From NCBI GenBank assembly GCA_018820855.1, contig JAHJNL010000086.1:1-64000 (forward strand): a stretch of DNA of 64,000 nt, given 5' to 3'. Of the stretch, positions 18,083-26,116 are shown in pieces. Positions within the stretch are counted from its first letter, which is position 1. Every line of letters starts with the position of its first letter. The notes under the pieces are model-generated. The model was given only the letters and a program-made list of their open reading frames with translations, made no database searches and was not told the DNA's origin. The DNA comes from Pseudomonadota bacterium (GTDB taxonomy: Bacteria; Desulfobacterota; Desulfobulbia; Desulfobulbales; Desulfocapsaceae). A program made the position numbers and the translations under genes.

Positions 18083-19546
18083 TTAACCAATATCGGGACA
18101 CCTGTTCCCCAAACCAGTCCCCTGTTCCAGATTGTAAGCTACTCGGAAAAGAGTCTCCTCGCTAAAATGTGGTCCCTGCAGCTGAATACCAACGGGCAGG
18201 CCCTCACTACTGAAACCACCCGGTACAGAGATACCGGGGATACCAGCAAGGTTGGCAGAGATAGTTAAAATATCAGAAAGGTAAAGCGCCAGGGGATCAT
18301 CAACATGCGCTCCCCGTTTCCAAGCCGGCGTTGGGGTAACAGGAGAAATAATCACATCGCAGAAGTCATAGGCCTTTTTAAAATCGTTAAGAATAAGAGT
18401 TCGAACCTGTGAGGCCTTTTTATAATAGGCATCGTAATACCCGGAAGATAAGGCATAGGTACCAATCAGGATACGTCGTTTGACCTCGTCGCCAAAACCA
18501 TGGGAACGGGTTTCCCGGTACATGTCCATTAGGGTATCTGCATTAGGATCACGATAGCCATAGGCCACCCCGTCATAACGGGCCAAGTTGGAACTGGCCT
18601 CTGCCGGAGCAATTAGATAGTACACAGCCACCCCATACTCGGTGTGGGGAAGAGAGACATCCACAGTCACAGCGCCTGCTCGTTTGAGGATTTCAACCCC
18701 ATTTTCCACGACACGGGCAACCTCCGGGTCCAGTCCTTCACCAAAATACTCACGGGGAATCCCCACCCTCAGCCCTTGCAATCCCTCGCTGAGGGAATCG
18801 GTATAATCCGGGGTCGCTCGCTGAATAGAGGTGGAATCCCGCCGGTCATAGCCTGCAATAGCATTCATCATCAGGGCACAATCCGTGACGTCCCTGGTCA
18901 AAGGTCCCACCTGATCGAGAGAGGAGGCAAAGGCCACCAGACCATAGCGGGAGACACGACCGTAGGTCGGCTTCATACCCACCACACCACAAAGCGATGC
19001 CGGTTGTCTGATTGAACCTCCGGTATCTGATCCCAGAGACCCCAGACACTCCATACCTGCAACGGAAGAGGCTGAACCCCCGGATGATCCTCCGGCGACA
19101 TATCCTTTTTTCCACGGGTTTTCAGGTACCTGAAAGGCACAATTCTCAGATGTAGATCCCATGGCAAACTCATCCATGGCCACCTTGCCAAGGATAACCA
19201 CGCCTTGTGCTTTAAGTTTTTCAATGACGGTGGCGTCGTAGGGAGGAACGAAATTTTCCAGCATCCTTGACCCGCAGGTGGTAACAATACCTTTAGTACA
19301 GAGCAGATCCTTGATGGATAGGGGTATCCCGCAGAGAGGGTCTACAGCGCCGCCGGAAGCGATCTTTCTGTCCGCCTCATCAGCCTGCTGTAAAGCCTCC
19401 TCCTCAGTAACAAGAAGAAAGGAATGCAGCTTGCTGTCCACATTTTTTATGCGATCAAGACAACTGACCGTGAGCTCACGGGACGAGAGGTTTCCATCAT
19501 CCAGTTCAGTCCTTGCCTGGCCGATTGTCAGTTCAAAAGGATTCAT
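18083..19546 (-). CDS. gatA: Asp-tRNA(Asn)/Glu-tRNA(Gln) amidotransferase subunit A
   Basis: This amidase-signature enzyme (487 residues from ATG 19546) supplies ammonia from glutamine to transamidate misacylated Glu-tRNA(Gln) or Asp-tRNA(Asn). The Ser-cis-Ser-Lys triad is visible as SIKDLLCTKG, the GGSSGGSASSVA motif and GSDTGGSIRQPA. I chose the second of two adjacent ATGs because GAGG lies six bases upstream; the first ATG and a TTG further out are alternatives. gatC precedes it, while gatB lies 34 kb away. Confidence 0.93.
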   Translation of the reverse strand: MNPFELTIGQARTELDDGNLSSRELTVSCLDRIKNVDSKLHSFLLVTEEEALQQADEADRKIASGGAVDPLCGIPLSIKDLLCTKGIVTTCGSRMLENFVPPYDATVIEKLKAQGVVILGKVAMDEFAMGSTSENCAFQVPENPWKKGYVAGGSSGGSASSVAGMECLGSLGSDTGGSIRQPASLCGVVGMKPTYGRVSRYGLVAFASSLDQVGPLTRDVTDCALMMNAIAGYDRRDSTSIQRATPDYTDSLSEGLQGLRVGIPREYFGEGLDPEVARVVENGVEILKRAGAVTVDVSLPHTEYGVAVYYLIAPAEASSNLARYDGVAYGYRDPNADTLMDMYRETRSHGFGDEVKRRILIGTYALSSGYYDAYYKKASQVRTLILNDFKKAYDFCDVIISPVTPTPAWKRGAHVDDPLALYLSDILTISANLAGIPGISVPGGFSSEGLPVGIQLQGPHFSEETLFRVAYNLEQGTGLGNRCPDIG

Positions 19547-19560
19547 CATATGCCTCAAAA

Positions 19561-19582
19561 TAAAAAAAGGCCTTATGGCCTA
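19561..19582 (-). terminator. short hairpin with T-run between gatC and gatA
   Basis: On the minus strand AGGCC-ATAA-GGCCT is followed by seven T residues, only a few bases before the gatA ribosome binding site. The short stem makes this weak; it may attenuate gatA relative to gatC. Confidence 0.35.
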
Positions 19583-19658
19583 TAATCGTTTTAATACAGT
19601 TTTGATCATTATGGTAAGTGATCATGCTTTTCCGCTGCCTGTGACCCCTTAATAATAG

Positions 19659-19943
19659 TCAGATAATTCGTGGAACCACAAAGGCCTCACCGTTTTCATC
19701 TGGACCATTAGCCAGAGCCTCCGCCCGGGGAAGAGATTCTGTTACCTCATCTTCCCGGAAGGCATTGTTAATGGAAAAAGCATGGGTTGTCGGTGCCACA
19801 CCTTCAGTATCCAGCTCATCAAGCTTAGCCACATAGGCCAGAATGTTATCCAGTTGTCCGGTCATCCTGACCAGTTCTTCCTCGCTCAGATTCAGTCTGG
19901 CAAGCTTGGCCACATGTTCAACTTCTTCACGTGTTATCTTCAT
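19659..19943 (-). CDS. gatC: Asp-tRNA(Asn)/Glu-tRNA(Gln) amidotransferase subunit C
   Basis: The 94-residue protein begins MKITREEVEHVAKLARLNLSEEE and has the DELDTEGVAPTTHAF segment and a C-terminal FVVPRII, all standard for GatC. GatC stabilises GatA and helps the GatCAB complex fold. It lies 112 bp upstream of gatA on the same strand. Confidence 0.93.
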   Translation of the reverse strand: MKITREEVEHVAKLARLNLSEEELVRMTGQLDNILAYVAKLDELDTEGVAPTTHAFSINNAFREDEVTESLPRAEALANGPDENGEAFVVPRII

Positions 19944-20007
19944 AGATTTTCTTTGAAATATATTTTTTCCACATAGCCCTTAATGCTATCAGGGACCCCG
20001 GAAGAGA

Positions 20008-21117
20008 TCAATTATTCCGTCCAATTTTAAAATTTTCCATATATTCACGGGAAAAGGCATCATCAATGGCAATGAAATCGACAATAGCCTTACTGAAGGC
20101 CTCTACACACGACTCATCAAACTGTGTTCCCGCACACCGTTGCAGTTCGGCCACAGCCTCCTCCATATCCATATTTCGACGATAGTTTCTTCTGGAGGTC
20201 ATGGCATCATAACTGTCGACTACAATCAAAATCCTGGTCAAAATATCCAGCTCATCACTCTTGAGTCCATCCGGATATCCTTTTCCATCCATCCTTTCGT
20301 GGTGATGGCGGATAATGAAATGTTCCCTCTCCATGAACCCCAGCGGTTTAATAATATTTGCACCCACAACCGGATGTTTTCTGATCAGGGCCCACTCCTC
20401 GTCGTTCAGTTTACCCGGTTTTTGAATACAGGAAAGATCGATCACCAGCTTACCAATATCGTGAAACTGAGCTGCACGGCGCAGAGTAACCAGATCTTTT
20501 TCCGAAATATTCATGGCCAGTCCGAGCAGGACCGCATATTCGGTTACCCTCATAGTATGTCCAGCCGTGTAAAAGTCCTTTTCCTCCATGGCATTTTGAA
20601 GACTGGACATTAACTGGATAGTGGCATTTTCCAGGCTGTGGCTGTAGGTGAGGAGAAGCTTGTTCGTCTCTTCCAGTTCTGCGGCTTTAACGCGGATATC
20701 ATCCTCGAGTTCTTTTTTATAGAGCCGCTCTCGGCGGATGAACATCCGTTTTTCGATGGCACGGCGGATCTTGACATTAAATATATCAAGATCCTCAATG
20801 GGCTTAGTCAAAAAATCATAGGCCCCGAGGTTGATGGCCTTGACTGCATAATCCATAGAACCAGCACCGGTAAGGAAAAGAACAGGAATATCATAGTCAA
20901 AGGTATTTAGAGCAACAATGGTCTCAAACCCATTCATACCCGGCATGTTGATGTCCAAGATAACCACATCATAGGAGTCATCAACAGCTTCGATAACATC
21001 CCTTCCGTCACAAACCGACGTGACGGTATGACCGAACATTTCGAGAATTTTCGATACGGTGCTGCGCACCATGGTATCGTCATCAGCGACCAATATTTTT
21101 GCCTGTGTTCCCTGCAA
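20008..21117 (-). CDS. response regulator with HD-GYP phosphodiesterase domain
   Basis: The 369-residue protein has a receiver domain (Asp12-14, phospho-acceptor Asp55, Lys near 106), a coiled-coil linker (about 130-165) and an HD-GYP domain. The metal-binding and catalytic motifs HDIGK and HHERMDGKGYP are intact, so it is expected to hydrolyse cyclic di-GMP when phosphorylated (RpfG type). The start is TTG at 21117, with AAGAGGA five bases upstream. No kinase gene is adjacent; an orphan kinase elsewhere probably acts on it. Confidence 0.88.
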   Translation of the reverse strand: MQGTQAKILVADDDTMVRSTVSKILEMFGHTVTSVCDGRDVIEAVDDSYDVVILDINMPGMNGFETIVALNTFDYDIPVLFLTGAGSMDYAVKAINLGAYDFLTKPIEDLDIFNVKIRRAIEKRMFIRRERLYKKELEDDIRVKAAELEETNKLLLTYSHSLENATIQLMSSLQNAMEEKDFYTAGHTMRVTEYAVLLGLAMNISEKDLVTLRRAAQFHDIGKLVIDLSCIQKPGKLNDEEWALIRKHPVVGANIIKPLGFMEREHFIIRHHHERMDGKGYPDGLKSDELDILTRILIVVDSYDAMTSRRNYRRNMDMEEAVAELQRCAGTQFDESCVEAFSKAIVDFIAIDDAFSREYMENFKIGRNN

Positions 21118-21236
21118 ACAAATCCTCTTCTTTTCACTCTATAAAACAGATGGTGTTATAACAGAAAGCACTGTCTGTTTTTTTTTATAATATTAAGTAA
21201 AAATACTCTTGATACCTAACATGCTGTTCTGGAATT

Positions 21237-22301
21237 CTACAAGTTCCAATATCTTTTTGCAACAAACCTCGCCTGCTCTATGGCAGGATGCACTGATTTT
21301 TCATTTGCAAAGCATTCCGCACTCTTTTTATCAAGGTTTGTAGGGGAACCACTATCCAAGGGCTGATCACAGAGTTCAGAAAGAACAGCCAGAGCTCCAT
21401 CACGCATACCGTTGAGATTATATCCACCCTCAAGTGTCACCAGAAGTTTGCCCGAACAAACCTCTTTAGCCAAATTGACCATGCTTCTCGTCATATAGGC
21501 AAATCCTTTTGCAGTCACCTCCATGGCACCTAGGGGATCACCTTGACAAATATCAAAACCACAGGAAATTAGAATCAGATCCGGCCGGTATTGTTTACCT
21601 AGAGGGAAAACAATCTCATTGAATATAGCAGCGTATTCTTTGTCCCTCTGATATCCGGGAAGAGGAATATTGACGGTATAGCCCTCTCCTTTCCCCTGTC
21701 CTGTTTCATGGAGAGATCCGGTTCCTGGATAATAAGGATACTGATGGGTGGAAACATACAACACCTTATCCGAGTCATAAAAGGAACGCTGGGTACCGTT
21801 TCCATGATGAAGGTCCCAATCCACGATCATCACCCGCTTAAGTCCGCAGTGCTCCAATGCATAGTGTGCGGCAACAGCAACATTATTAAAAAGACAGAAT
21901 CCCATGGATCTATCCTTTTCGGCATGATGTCCCGGGGGACGTACCAAAGCAAAACCGTTGTCAATCTCCTTTGCAAGCAAGAGATCAACCCCATGAATCA
22001 AGGCTCCCACAGCCTTACAGGCCGCTGCATAAGATTGCTTAGAGGTAAAGGTGTCCGGGTCAAGGCTGTCAAAAACTTTTCCAGCCGTTTTCTCCACCCG
22101 TTTCATGAGATCAGCTGTATGATTGAGGCCTATGATCTTATGCGTGGCTGGGGCGAATTCTGGATAAATAAAATGGTCCCTGACCTCTTTCCTGTCCAGC
22201 GCCTCATAAATAACCTTCAGGCGCTCAGGTGATTCCACGTGGTCAAAACCAGGATCATGGGCTATGAAAAGAGGATCTCTGAACACTGCTGTCTTGCGCA
22301 T
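21237..22301 (-). CDS. histone-deacetylase-like amidohydrolase
   Basis: The 354-residue protein matches the arginase/deacetylase (AcuC/HDAC) family: RPPGHHAEKDRSMGFCLFNNVA supplies the catalytic His pair, DWDLHHGNGTQ and ISCGFDICQGDPLG supply zinc ligands, and LEGGYNL is the C-terminal motif. Bacterial members remove acetyl groups from acetyl-CoA synthetase, polyamines or other small molecules. The start is ATG 22301, preceded by AGGAGGAAA; an upstream in-frame extension is rejected. The gene sits 75 bp before the 5-formyl-THF cyclo-ligase gene in sequence order and is transcribed after it. Confidence 0.88.
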   Translation of the reverse strand: MRKTAVFRDPLFIAHDPGFDHVESPERLKVIYEALDRKEVRDHFIYPEFAPATHKIIGLNHTADLMKRVEKTAGKVFDSLDPDTFTSKQSYAAACKAVGALIHGVDLLLAKEIDNGFALVRPPGHHAEKDRSMGFCLFNNVAVAAHYALEHCGLKRVMIVDWDLHHGNGTQRSFYDSDKVLYVSTHQYPYYPGTGSLHETGQGKGEGYTVNIPLPGYQRDKEYAAIFNEIVFPLGKQYRPDLILISCGFDICQGDPLGAMEVTAKGFAYMTRSMVNLAKEVCSGKLLVTLEGGYNLNGMRDGALAVLSELCDQPLDSGSPTNLDKKSAECFANEKSVHPAIEQARFVAKRYWNL

Positions 22302-22375
22302 ATATTTCCTCCTGTCTACAATCGCAGGCACTAAATAGCGGGGTCTTCGCTACCTGCATTGATAAGGACTAAACA

Positions 22376-22960
22376 TTATAGTCGTCTGCCGGAGATAGAA
22401 CGTTTTTCAGTCAAAATCATGTCCATTAATTCATCATGCTCCTGCAGCGGGGCCTTGTCCACTATCTGCAGCTCATAGGCGAGTCCCACCCGCAATGCCT
22501 GCGGTGCCAGGATCGAGACAAAGCGGTCATAATACCCACCGCCATAGCCCATTCTTCCACCCTGCTCATCAAAAACAGACCCTGGCAGAAAGATGAGATC
22601 AATGCTGCCGGGAGGAACCGACTGACTTCTCCTTATCTCAACTCTCGGTTCCGGGATCGAGCAGTACCCTGGAGCAATATCTTTATCCGGATCATTAATA
22701 AAAACAGGCAGTAAAGCCTTTTCCTTGACTAGAGTAACAGGTACCACCACTTTTTTCCCCAGTGCCAGCATATGGTCGATAAGAGCACGAGTTTTTACCT
22801 CAGAACGAAAATTGACATAAATAAAAATTATGTCTGCCCTGACAAATTGCTCCAGACCTATAGCTCTTTCCATGATCAACCGGCTGTTAAGGCTGTGTTC
22901 CTCACAGCTCATGGCATCACGCTGACAGAGTATATTTTGACGCAGGGTTTGGGAATCCAT
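22376..22960 (-). CDS. 5-formyltetrahydrofolate cyclo-ligase
   Basis: The 194-residue enzyme returns 5-formyl-THF to the folate pool as 5,10-methenyl-THF, using ATP. Diagnostic parts are the N-terminal LRQNILCQRDAMS, the IYVNFRSEVKT segment and the C-terminal LPGSVFDEQGGRMGYGGGYYDRF motif. I start at MDSQTLRQN (ATG 22960), where family members begin; the open frame extends 36 codons further but that part is not family-like. The start has no strong Shine-Dalgarno. In other bacteria 6S RNA often lies upstream; I could not recognise it here. Confidence 0.9.
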   Translation of the reverse strand: MDSQTLRQNILCQRDAMSCEEHSLNSRLIMERAIGLEQFVRADIIFIYVNFRSEVKTRALIDHMLALGKKVVVPVTLVKEKALLPVFINDPDKDIAPGYCSIPEPRVEIRRSQSVPPGSIDLIFLPGSVFDEQGGRMGYGGGYYDRFVSILAPQALRVGLAYELQIVDKAPLQEHDELMDMILTEKRSISGRRL

Positions 22961-23112
22961 ATTGTAACTATTCAAGTGTATGCAAAAAAAGTTTATAATA
23001 CCACCAAATAAACTGTGCAAAAGAACATTGGCTGTGCTGATCGTAATCAGCCATAAAGCACCGATCAAAAACTACTCATAGGGTTGTTTTATTAGACAGA
23101 CAATAAAAACTC

Positions 23113-23157
23113 AAAAAAAAATCGCAGCTTCTGACTGGCAGAAACTACGATTTTTCT
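23113..23157 (-). terminator. rho-independent terminator after the YedE-type gene
   Basis: Imperfect stem AAATCG-TAG-TTTCTG paired with CAGAAG-CTG-CGATTT, followed on the minus strand by a run of eight or more T residues. Confidence 0.75.
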
Positions 23158-23203
23158 CAATTCTCTCTGCTGGATGCAGATAAAATTTACTGCGACCCTC
23201 TAA

Positions 23204-24463
23204 TCACATGGGTACAATCAGTTTATTGGTATCTTCATTCCAGGTCACTACCAGGTACCAGGCCATCATAACAAAACCGATCAGGGCTAAAGTCCATCCG
23301 TATCCCATAACATCGGGTAAGTAGACATAGGAACCTAGTTTGCCGGCCTTTTCCAGGTTAATTTCATCGGGACCAAAATTCTTAAACCAGGTAACCATCA
23401 GGGAGTTGGCTATACCGAAAAAAGGTACAACAAGTATGAGTTTAATCTGACCTTCACCTACACGCCACAGGGTACCGGAACCGCAACCACCGGCAAGCAT
23501 GGCGCCAAGGCCGAAGATAAAACCACCAACAATGGAACCCCAGCCAAAGGTACCGCGAACATAATTAGCAGGAGCAAGAACAGCCTCTCCACCATGAGCA
23601 ACAGGTACGCTGTATTTCAATACAGCGCCACCAATAGCCAGGAGCAGGATAGATAAAGCAACAGATTTCGCAAGGGTACAATCACCAGTCATATGGGGTT
23701 CACGAAATCCCTGCACCATACACCAGCGTCCACGCTGCATGGTGTAACCTAATGCGGCAGAGATCATAATGACACCGCCAAGTGAGGCAATATAATTACT
23801 ATCCTCATTTCCAGCGTATATGTAAGCCCCCCAGATCAAAGCGGCAATGGCACCCAGAGCTAGAATATTTTGAATAGGATTAGGAATATTAATAGTTGCG
23901 GAACCGCCGTTACCCCAGGAAATATGTTCCATCTCCAGATAAAGAAGTTTCAGACCCAGAACAACACCTGCTGTCAGGCCGATCCACATGGTAAAACCGT
24001 TGGCAGCGAGATTACCGATAGCATTATACATACCACCAACGTTACAGCCACCAGCAAGAGCAGCTCCGATGCCCATGAGGATACCGGCAATCACAGCCTT
24101 AACCAGTTCCCGGTAAGGAGGAAAACGAAAAGCAAAATCTTTACCAAGACATGCTGAAACAAAGGCACCAGCTACAAAACCTATTCCAATTACCGAACCG
24201 GAACTTATTAAAGCACTCTGGGGAGCTTCATCATAATAAGCAAGTATTCCCGACTCAGCTCCTATGATGGTGTTCATTCCATAAATAATCCATTCACCCC
24301 AGTTTCTAATGGCACCAACAGCTCCCCAGGGACGCCACCAAGCCATCATCAATATGGAAAGAAACGCAACAATAGCACCGACCACTGTAGGGTTCCACTC
24401 CGACTGACAACATGTCTTGTAAAGTGATTTCACTTTACTTACCATTACACTCTCTTCACTCAT
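23204..24463 (-). CDS. YeeE/YedE-family membrane transporter for sulfur or selenium compounds
   Basis: The 419-residue polytopic protein has about ten membrane helices and two symmetric halves, each with a conserved cysteine motif (GGCNVGG and GGCGSGT). These cysteines are used in YeeE proteins to pass thiosulfate across the membrane. Length and sequence look closer to YedE than to short YeeE proteins; YedE has been proposed to work in selenium metabolism with a TusA-like partner (YedF). A tusA-type operon diverges from it across a 340-bp spacer. I infer import of a reduced sulfur or selenium species that is handed to TusA. Confidence 0.85.
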   Translation of the reverse strand: MSEESVMVSKVKSLYKTCCQSEWNPTVVGAIVAFLSILMMAWWRPWGAVGAIRNWGEWIIYGMNTIIGAESGILAYYDEAPQSALISSGSVIGIGFVAGAFVSACLGKDFAFRFPPYRELVKAVIAGILMGIGAALAGGCNVGGMYNAIGNLAANGFTMWIGLTAGVVLGLKLLYLEMEHISWGNGGSATINIPNPIQNILALGAIAALIWGAYIYAGNEDSNYIASLGGVIMISAALGYTMQRGRWCMVQGFREPHMTGDCTLAKSVALSILLLAIGGAVLKYSVPVAHGGEAVLAPANYVRGTFGWGSIVGGFIFGLGAMLAGGCGSGTLWRVGEGQIKLILVVPFFGIANSLMVTWFKNFGPDEINLEKAGKLGSYVYLPDVMGYGWTLALIGFVMMAWYLVVTWNEDTNKLIVPM

Positions 24464-24522
24464 AACTCTCCTCCTTCAGTCAGATTTATCTTGGTAACGG
24501 TTTACTGAATATAGATCAGGCT

Positions 24523-24551
24523 TTTCTACTCTCGCCCAAACCTTTTGTCAA
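24523..24551 (-). promoter_or_regulatory. sigma-70-type promoter of the YedE-type gene
   Basis: On the minus strand TTGACA (24546-24551) and TAGAAA (24523-24528) are 17 bp apart, about 60 bp upstream of the start codon. Confidence 0.55.
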
Positions 24552-24662
24552 GTATCTAAGGGGGAAATCCCTAATTTTTTACTGGATATAAATTTAAATT
24601 TTCAATATTAAAACAGTCGGTTATAAATCAAACCCTCCCTTGAATGACCATTCATTTTGCTC

Positions 24663-24691
24663 TTGACATAATCCTCCCCCTAAAGTATTAG
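24663..24691 (+). promoter_or_regulatory. sigma-70-type promoter of the tusA operon
   Basis: TTGACA (24663-24668) and TATTAG (24686-24691) are 17 bp apart. A short dyad, TAGTC-AA-GACTA (24689-24700), overlaps the start region and could be an operator. Confidence 0.6.
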
Positions 24692-24802
24692 TCAAGACTA
24701 CCAATTGTACATAGTACTGTTTGCATGAGCTGATTTTTGGTTTTCAAACAGGAAAACAGTCACATTGAAGTCTACCGAACAATATCTTTAGGAGGAAATC
24801 AA

Positions 24803-25060
24803 ATGAGTGAGCACAAAGTTGCCGAAGACGGAATTGCTGTAAACTTTACACTGGATGCAAAAGGACTGAGCTGCCCCATGCCTCTTCTTCGTACTAAAAA
24901 AGAAATTGGAAAAATCGCTTCCGGCGAGATTCTCCAGATAGATGGTACCGATCCAGGTTCCCGTAATGATATCCCCGGTTGGTGTGCCCGCGCAGGACAC
25001 GAATACTTGGGTGAGAAAGAGCAGTCTGGTTACATCAGCTTCTTCATCAAAAAAGGTTGA
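24803..25060 (+). CDS. TusA-family sulfur carrier
   Basis: The 85-residue protein carries the TusA signature LDAKGLSCPMPLLRTKK, with the persulfide-carrying Cys in CPMP, and a C-terminal IPGWCARAGHEYLG segment typical of TusA/YedF proteins. Such proteins pass sulfane sulfur between rhodanese-like, DsrE-like and biosynthetic partners in the cytoplasm. The start is ATG 24803 with AGGAGG a few bases upstream; the frame extends upstream without a binding site. It is the first gene of a four-gene unit. Confidence 0.88.
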   Translation: MSEHKVAEDGIAVNFTLDAKGLSCPMPLLRTKKEIGKIASGEILQIDGTDPGSRNDIPGWCARAGHEYLGEKEQSGYISFFIKKG

Positions 25061-25099
25061 TATTTTAACTAGTTAGATTTTACACGGAGGATAAAGCAT

Positions 25100-25432
25100 A
25101 TGTCTGCTGATCCAAATAAATTTGGTATTTTTGTGACCTCTCCGCAACACATGAGGCACGTGGTTGGAATTGCCGAGGCTGCTAAAAAGGCTGGCAAACA
25201 GCCCATGGTTTTCTTTACTTACAAATCAATTCACCTGACAAAAGATTCCCGTTTCAAGGGCCTTGCCGAGATGTGCGGAAAGGACAATATAGCCATCTGT
25301 GCTGACAGCTACACCTGTGAAGGGTACGACTCAGTTGCTGATGTCCCTGCCGGTCTCAGCGACCAGCAGATGCGAACTCAAGCATTCCACGGCGCTATAC
25401 TTGATGAATGCGGAAAGTACATCGTACTATAA
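25100..25432 (+). CDS. DsrE/DsrF-like family protein
   Basis: The 110-residue protein has the DsrE-like Rossmann-type pattern: beta strand KFGIFVTS, helix HVVGIAEAAKKAG, strand PMVFFTYKSIHLT, then ICADSYTCEG with a possible active Cys. DsrE-like proteins receive or donate sulfane sulfur with TusA and DsrC. GGAGG precedes the ATG, and the gene lies 39 bp after tusA and 12 bp before the next gene. Confidence 0.75.
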   Translation: MSADPNKFGIFVTSPQHMRHVVGIAEAAKKAGKQPMVFFTYKSIHLTKDSRFKGLAEMCGKDNIAICADSYTCEGYDSVADVPAGLSDQQMRTQAFHGAILDECGKYIVL

Positions 25433-25444
25433 GGAGTTTATGAA

Positions 25445-25804
25445 ATGGAATCTTTAAAGGTATATATTTTAATTGCTAACCGTATGTATAATGACGGGGT
25501 ACGCTCCGCCTTGGGTCTCGCTGTAGAGAATCACTACGGTTACCCTGTTATATTTAAAGGTGAATATCCCTCTTTCTCCACCTATATGAAAGAGAATATG
25601 TCCTGGATTATGGATATGGAAGGACAGGTATACAGCTGTGGAGCCGCCGTTCCTGAAGCAACCTATGACGCCGATCTGGAAGAAAACCTGATCAAAGAAA
25701 TAGATCTTAAGGAACTTGGCGAGGCCATGCGGGAAGCCGATTACATCATCCCTTACGGCCTTCCGAAACAGACAAATGAGCCACCACCAGCCTGTGCTGA
25801 ATAA
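25445..25804 (+). CDS. small uncharacterised protein of the sulfur-relay operon, perhaps DsrE-fold
   Basis: The 119-residue protein begins with a strand-like SLKVYILIANRMYNDGVRSALGLAVE, similar in layout to DsrE/DsrF proteins, and has QVYSCGAAVPEATY in the middle and a Cys near the C-terminus. I do not recognise a named family. AAGGAG precedes the start. Its position between a DsrE-like gene and a small Cys-ended gene suggests a role in sulfur transfer; this is inference from context. Confidence 0.6.
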   Translation: MESLKVYILIANRMYNDGVRSALGLAVENHYGYPVIFKGEYPSFSTYMKENMSWIMDMEGQVYSCGAAVPEATYDADLEENLIKEIDLKELGEAMREADYIIPYGLPKQTNEPPPACAE

Positions 25805-25815
25805 GGAGAAAGATA

Positions 25816-25989
25816 ATGAAAATTTTACAAGTATATCGTTCAGCACCCAGTGATGAAACCAAAACACTTGTTGAAATCCTGAACCGTGATCGCGAAGCTG
25901 ATTCTTTTGATCTGAATGTTGCGGCTCCTGATTACGACCAGCTTGTTCAAAAAATCATTGACGCCGATCAGACTGTTTGTTGGTGGTAA
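25816..25989 (+). CDS. 57-residue protein ending in Cys-Trp-Trp
   Basis: A short frame starts at ATG 25816, seven bases after AAGGAGAA, and stops at TAA 25987-25989. The predicted protein begins MKILQVYRSAPSDETKTLVEIL, here given only in its first part, and ends DQTVCWW. It has a strand-helix-strand look and one cysteine, placed at the extreme C-terminus. The end recalls the hydrophobic-Trp endings of DsrH/TusB proteins, but it is shorter than these. It lies 11 bp after the previous gene and directly before a terminator, so it is the last gene of the tusA operon. Confidence 0.72.
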   Translation: MKILQVYRSAPSDETKTLVEILNRDREADSFDLNVAAPDYDQLVQKIIDADQTVCWW

Positions 25990-26010
25990 TCTGACGTTTT
26001 TGAAAGTTTT

Positions 26011-26048
26011 AAACCCCCGCTGCTTTTTTAAGCAACGGGGGTTTTTTT
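26011..26048 (+). terminator. rho-independent terminator of the tusA operon
   Basis: Stem AACCCCCG-TGCTT with AAGCA-CGGGGGTT (single mismatched base each side) and a tail of T residues. Confidence 0.92.
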
Positions 26049-26116
26049 ATATCAAAAAAATATCCGATAACGAACATATCGATAACATCAATAGTTATAA
26101 TTCCGATATTCTTTCC

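Noticed and set aside
22961-23112. 6S RNA upstream of the 5-formyl-THF cyclo-ligase gene
   Set aside because: Only about 150 bp is available and I cannot trace the long closed stem with a central bubble; a short hairpin alone is not enough.
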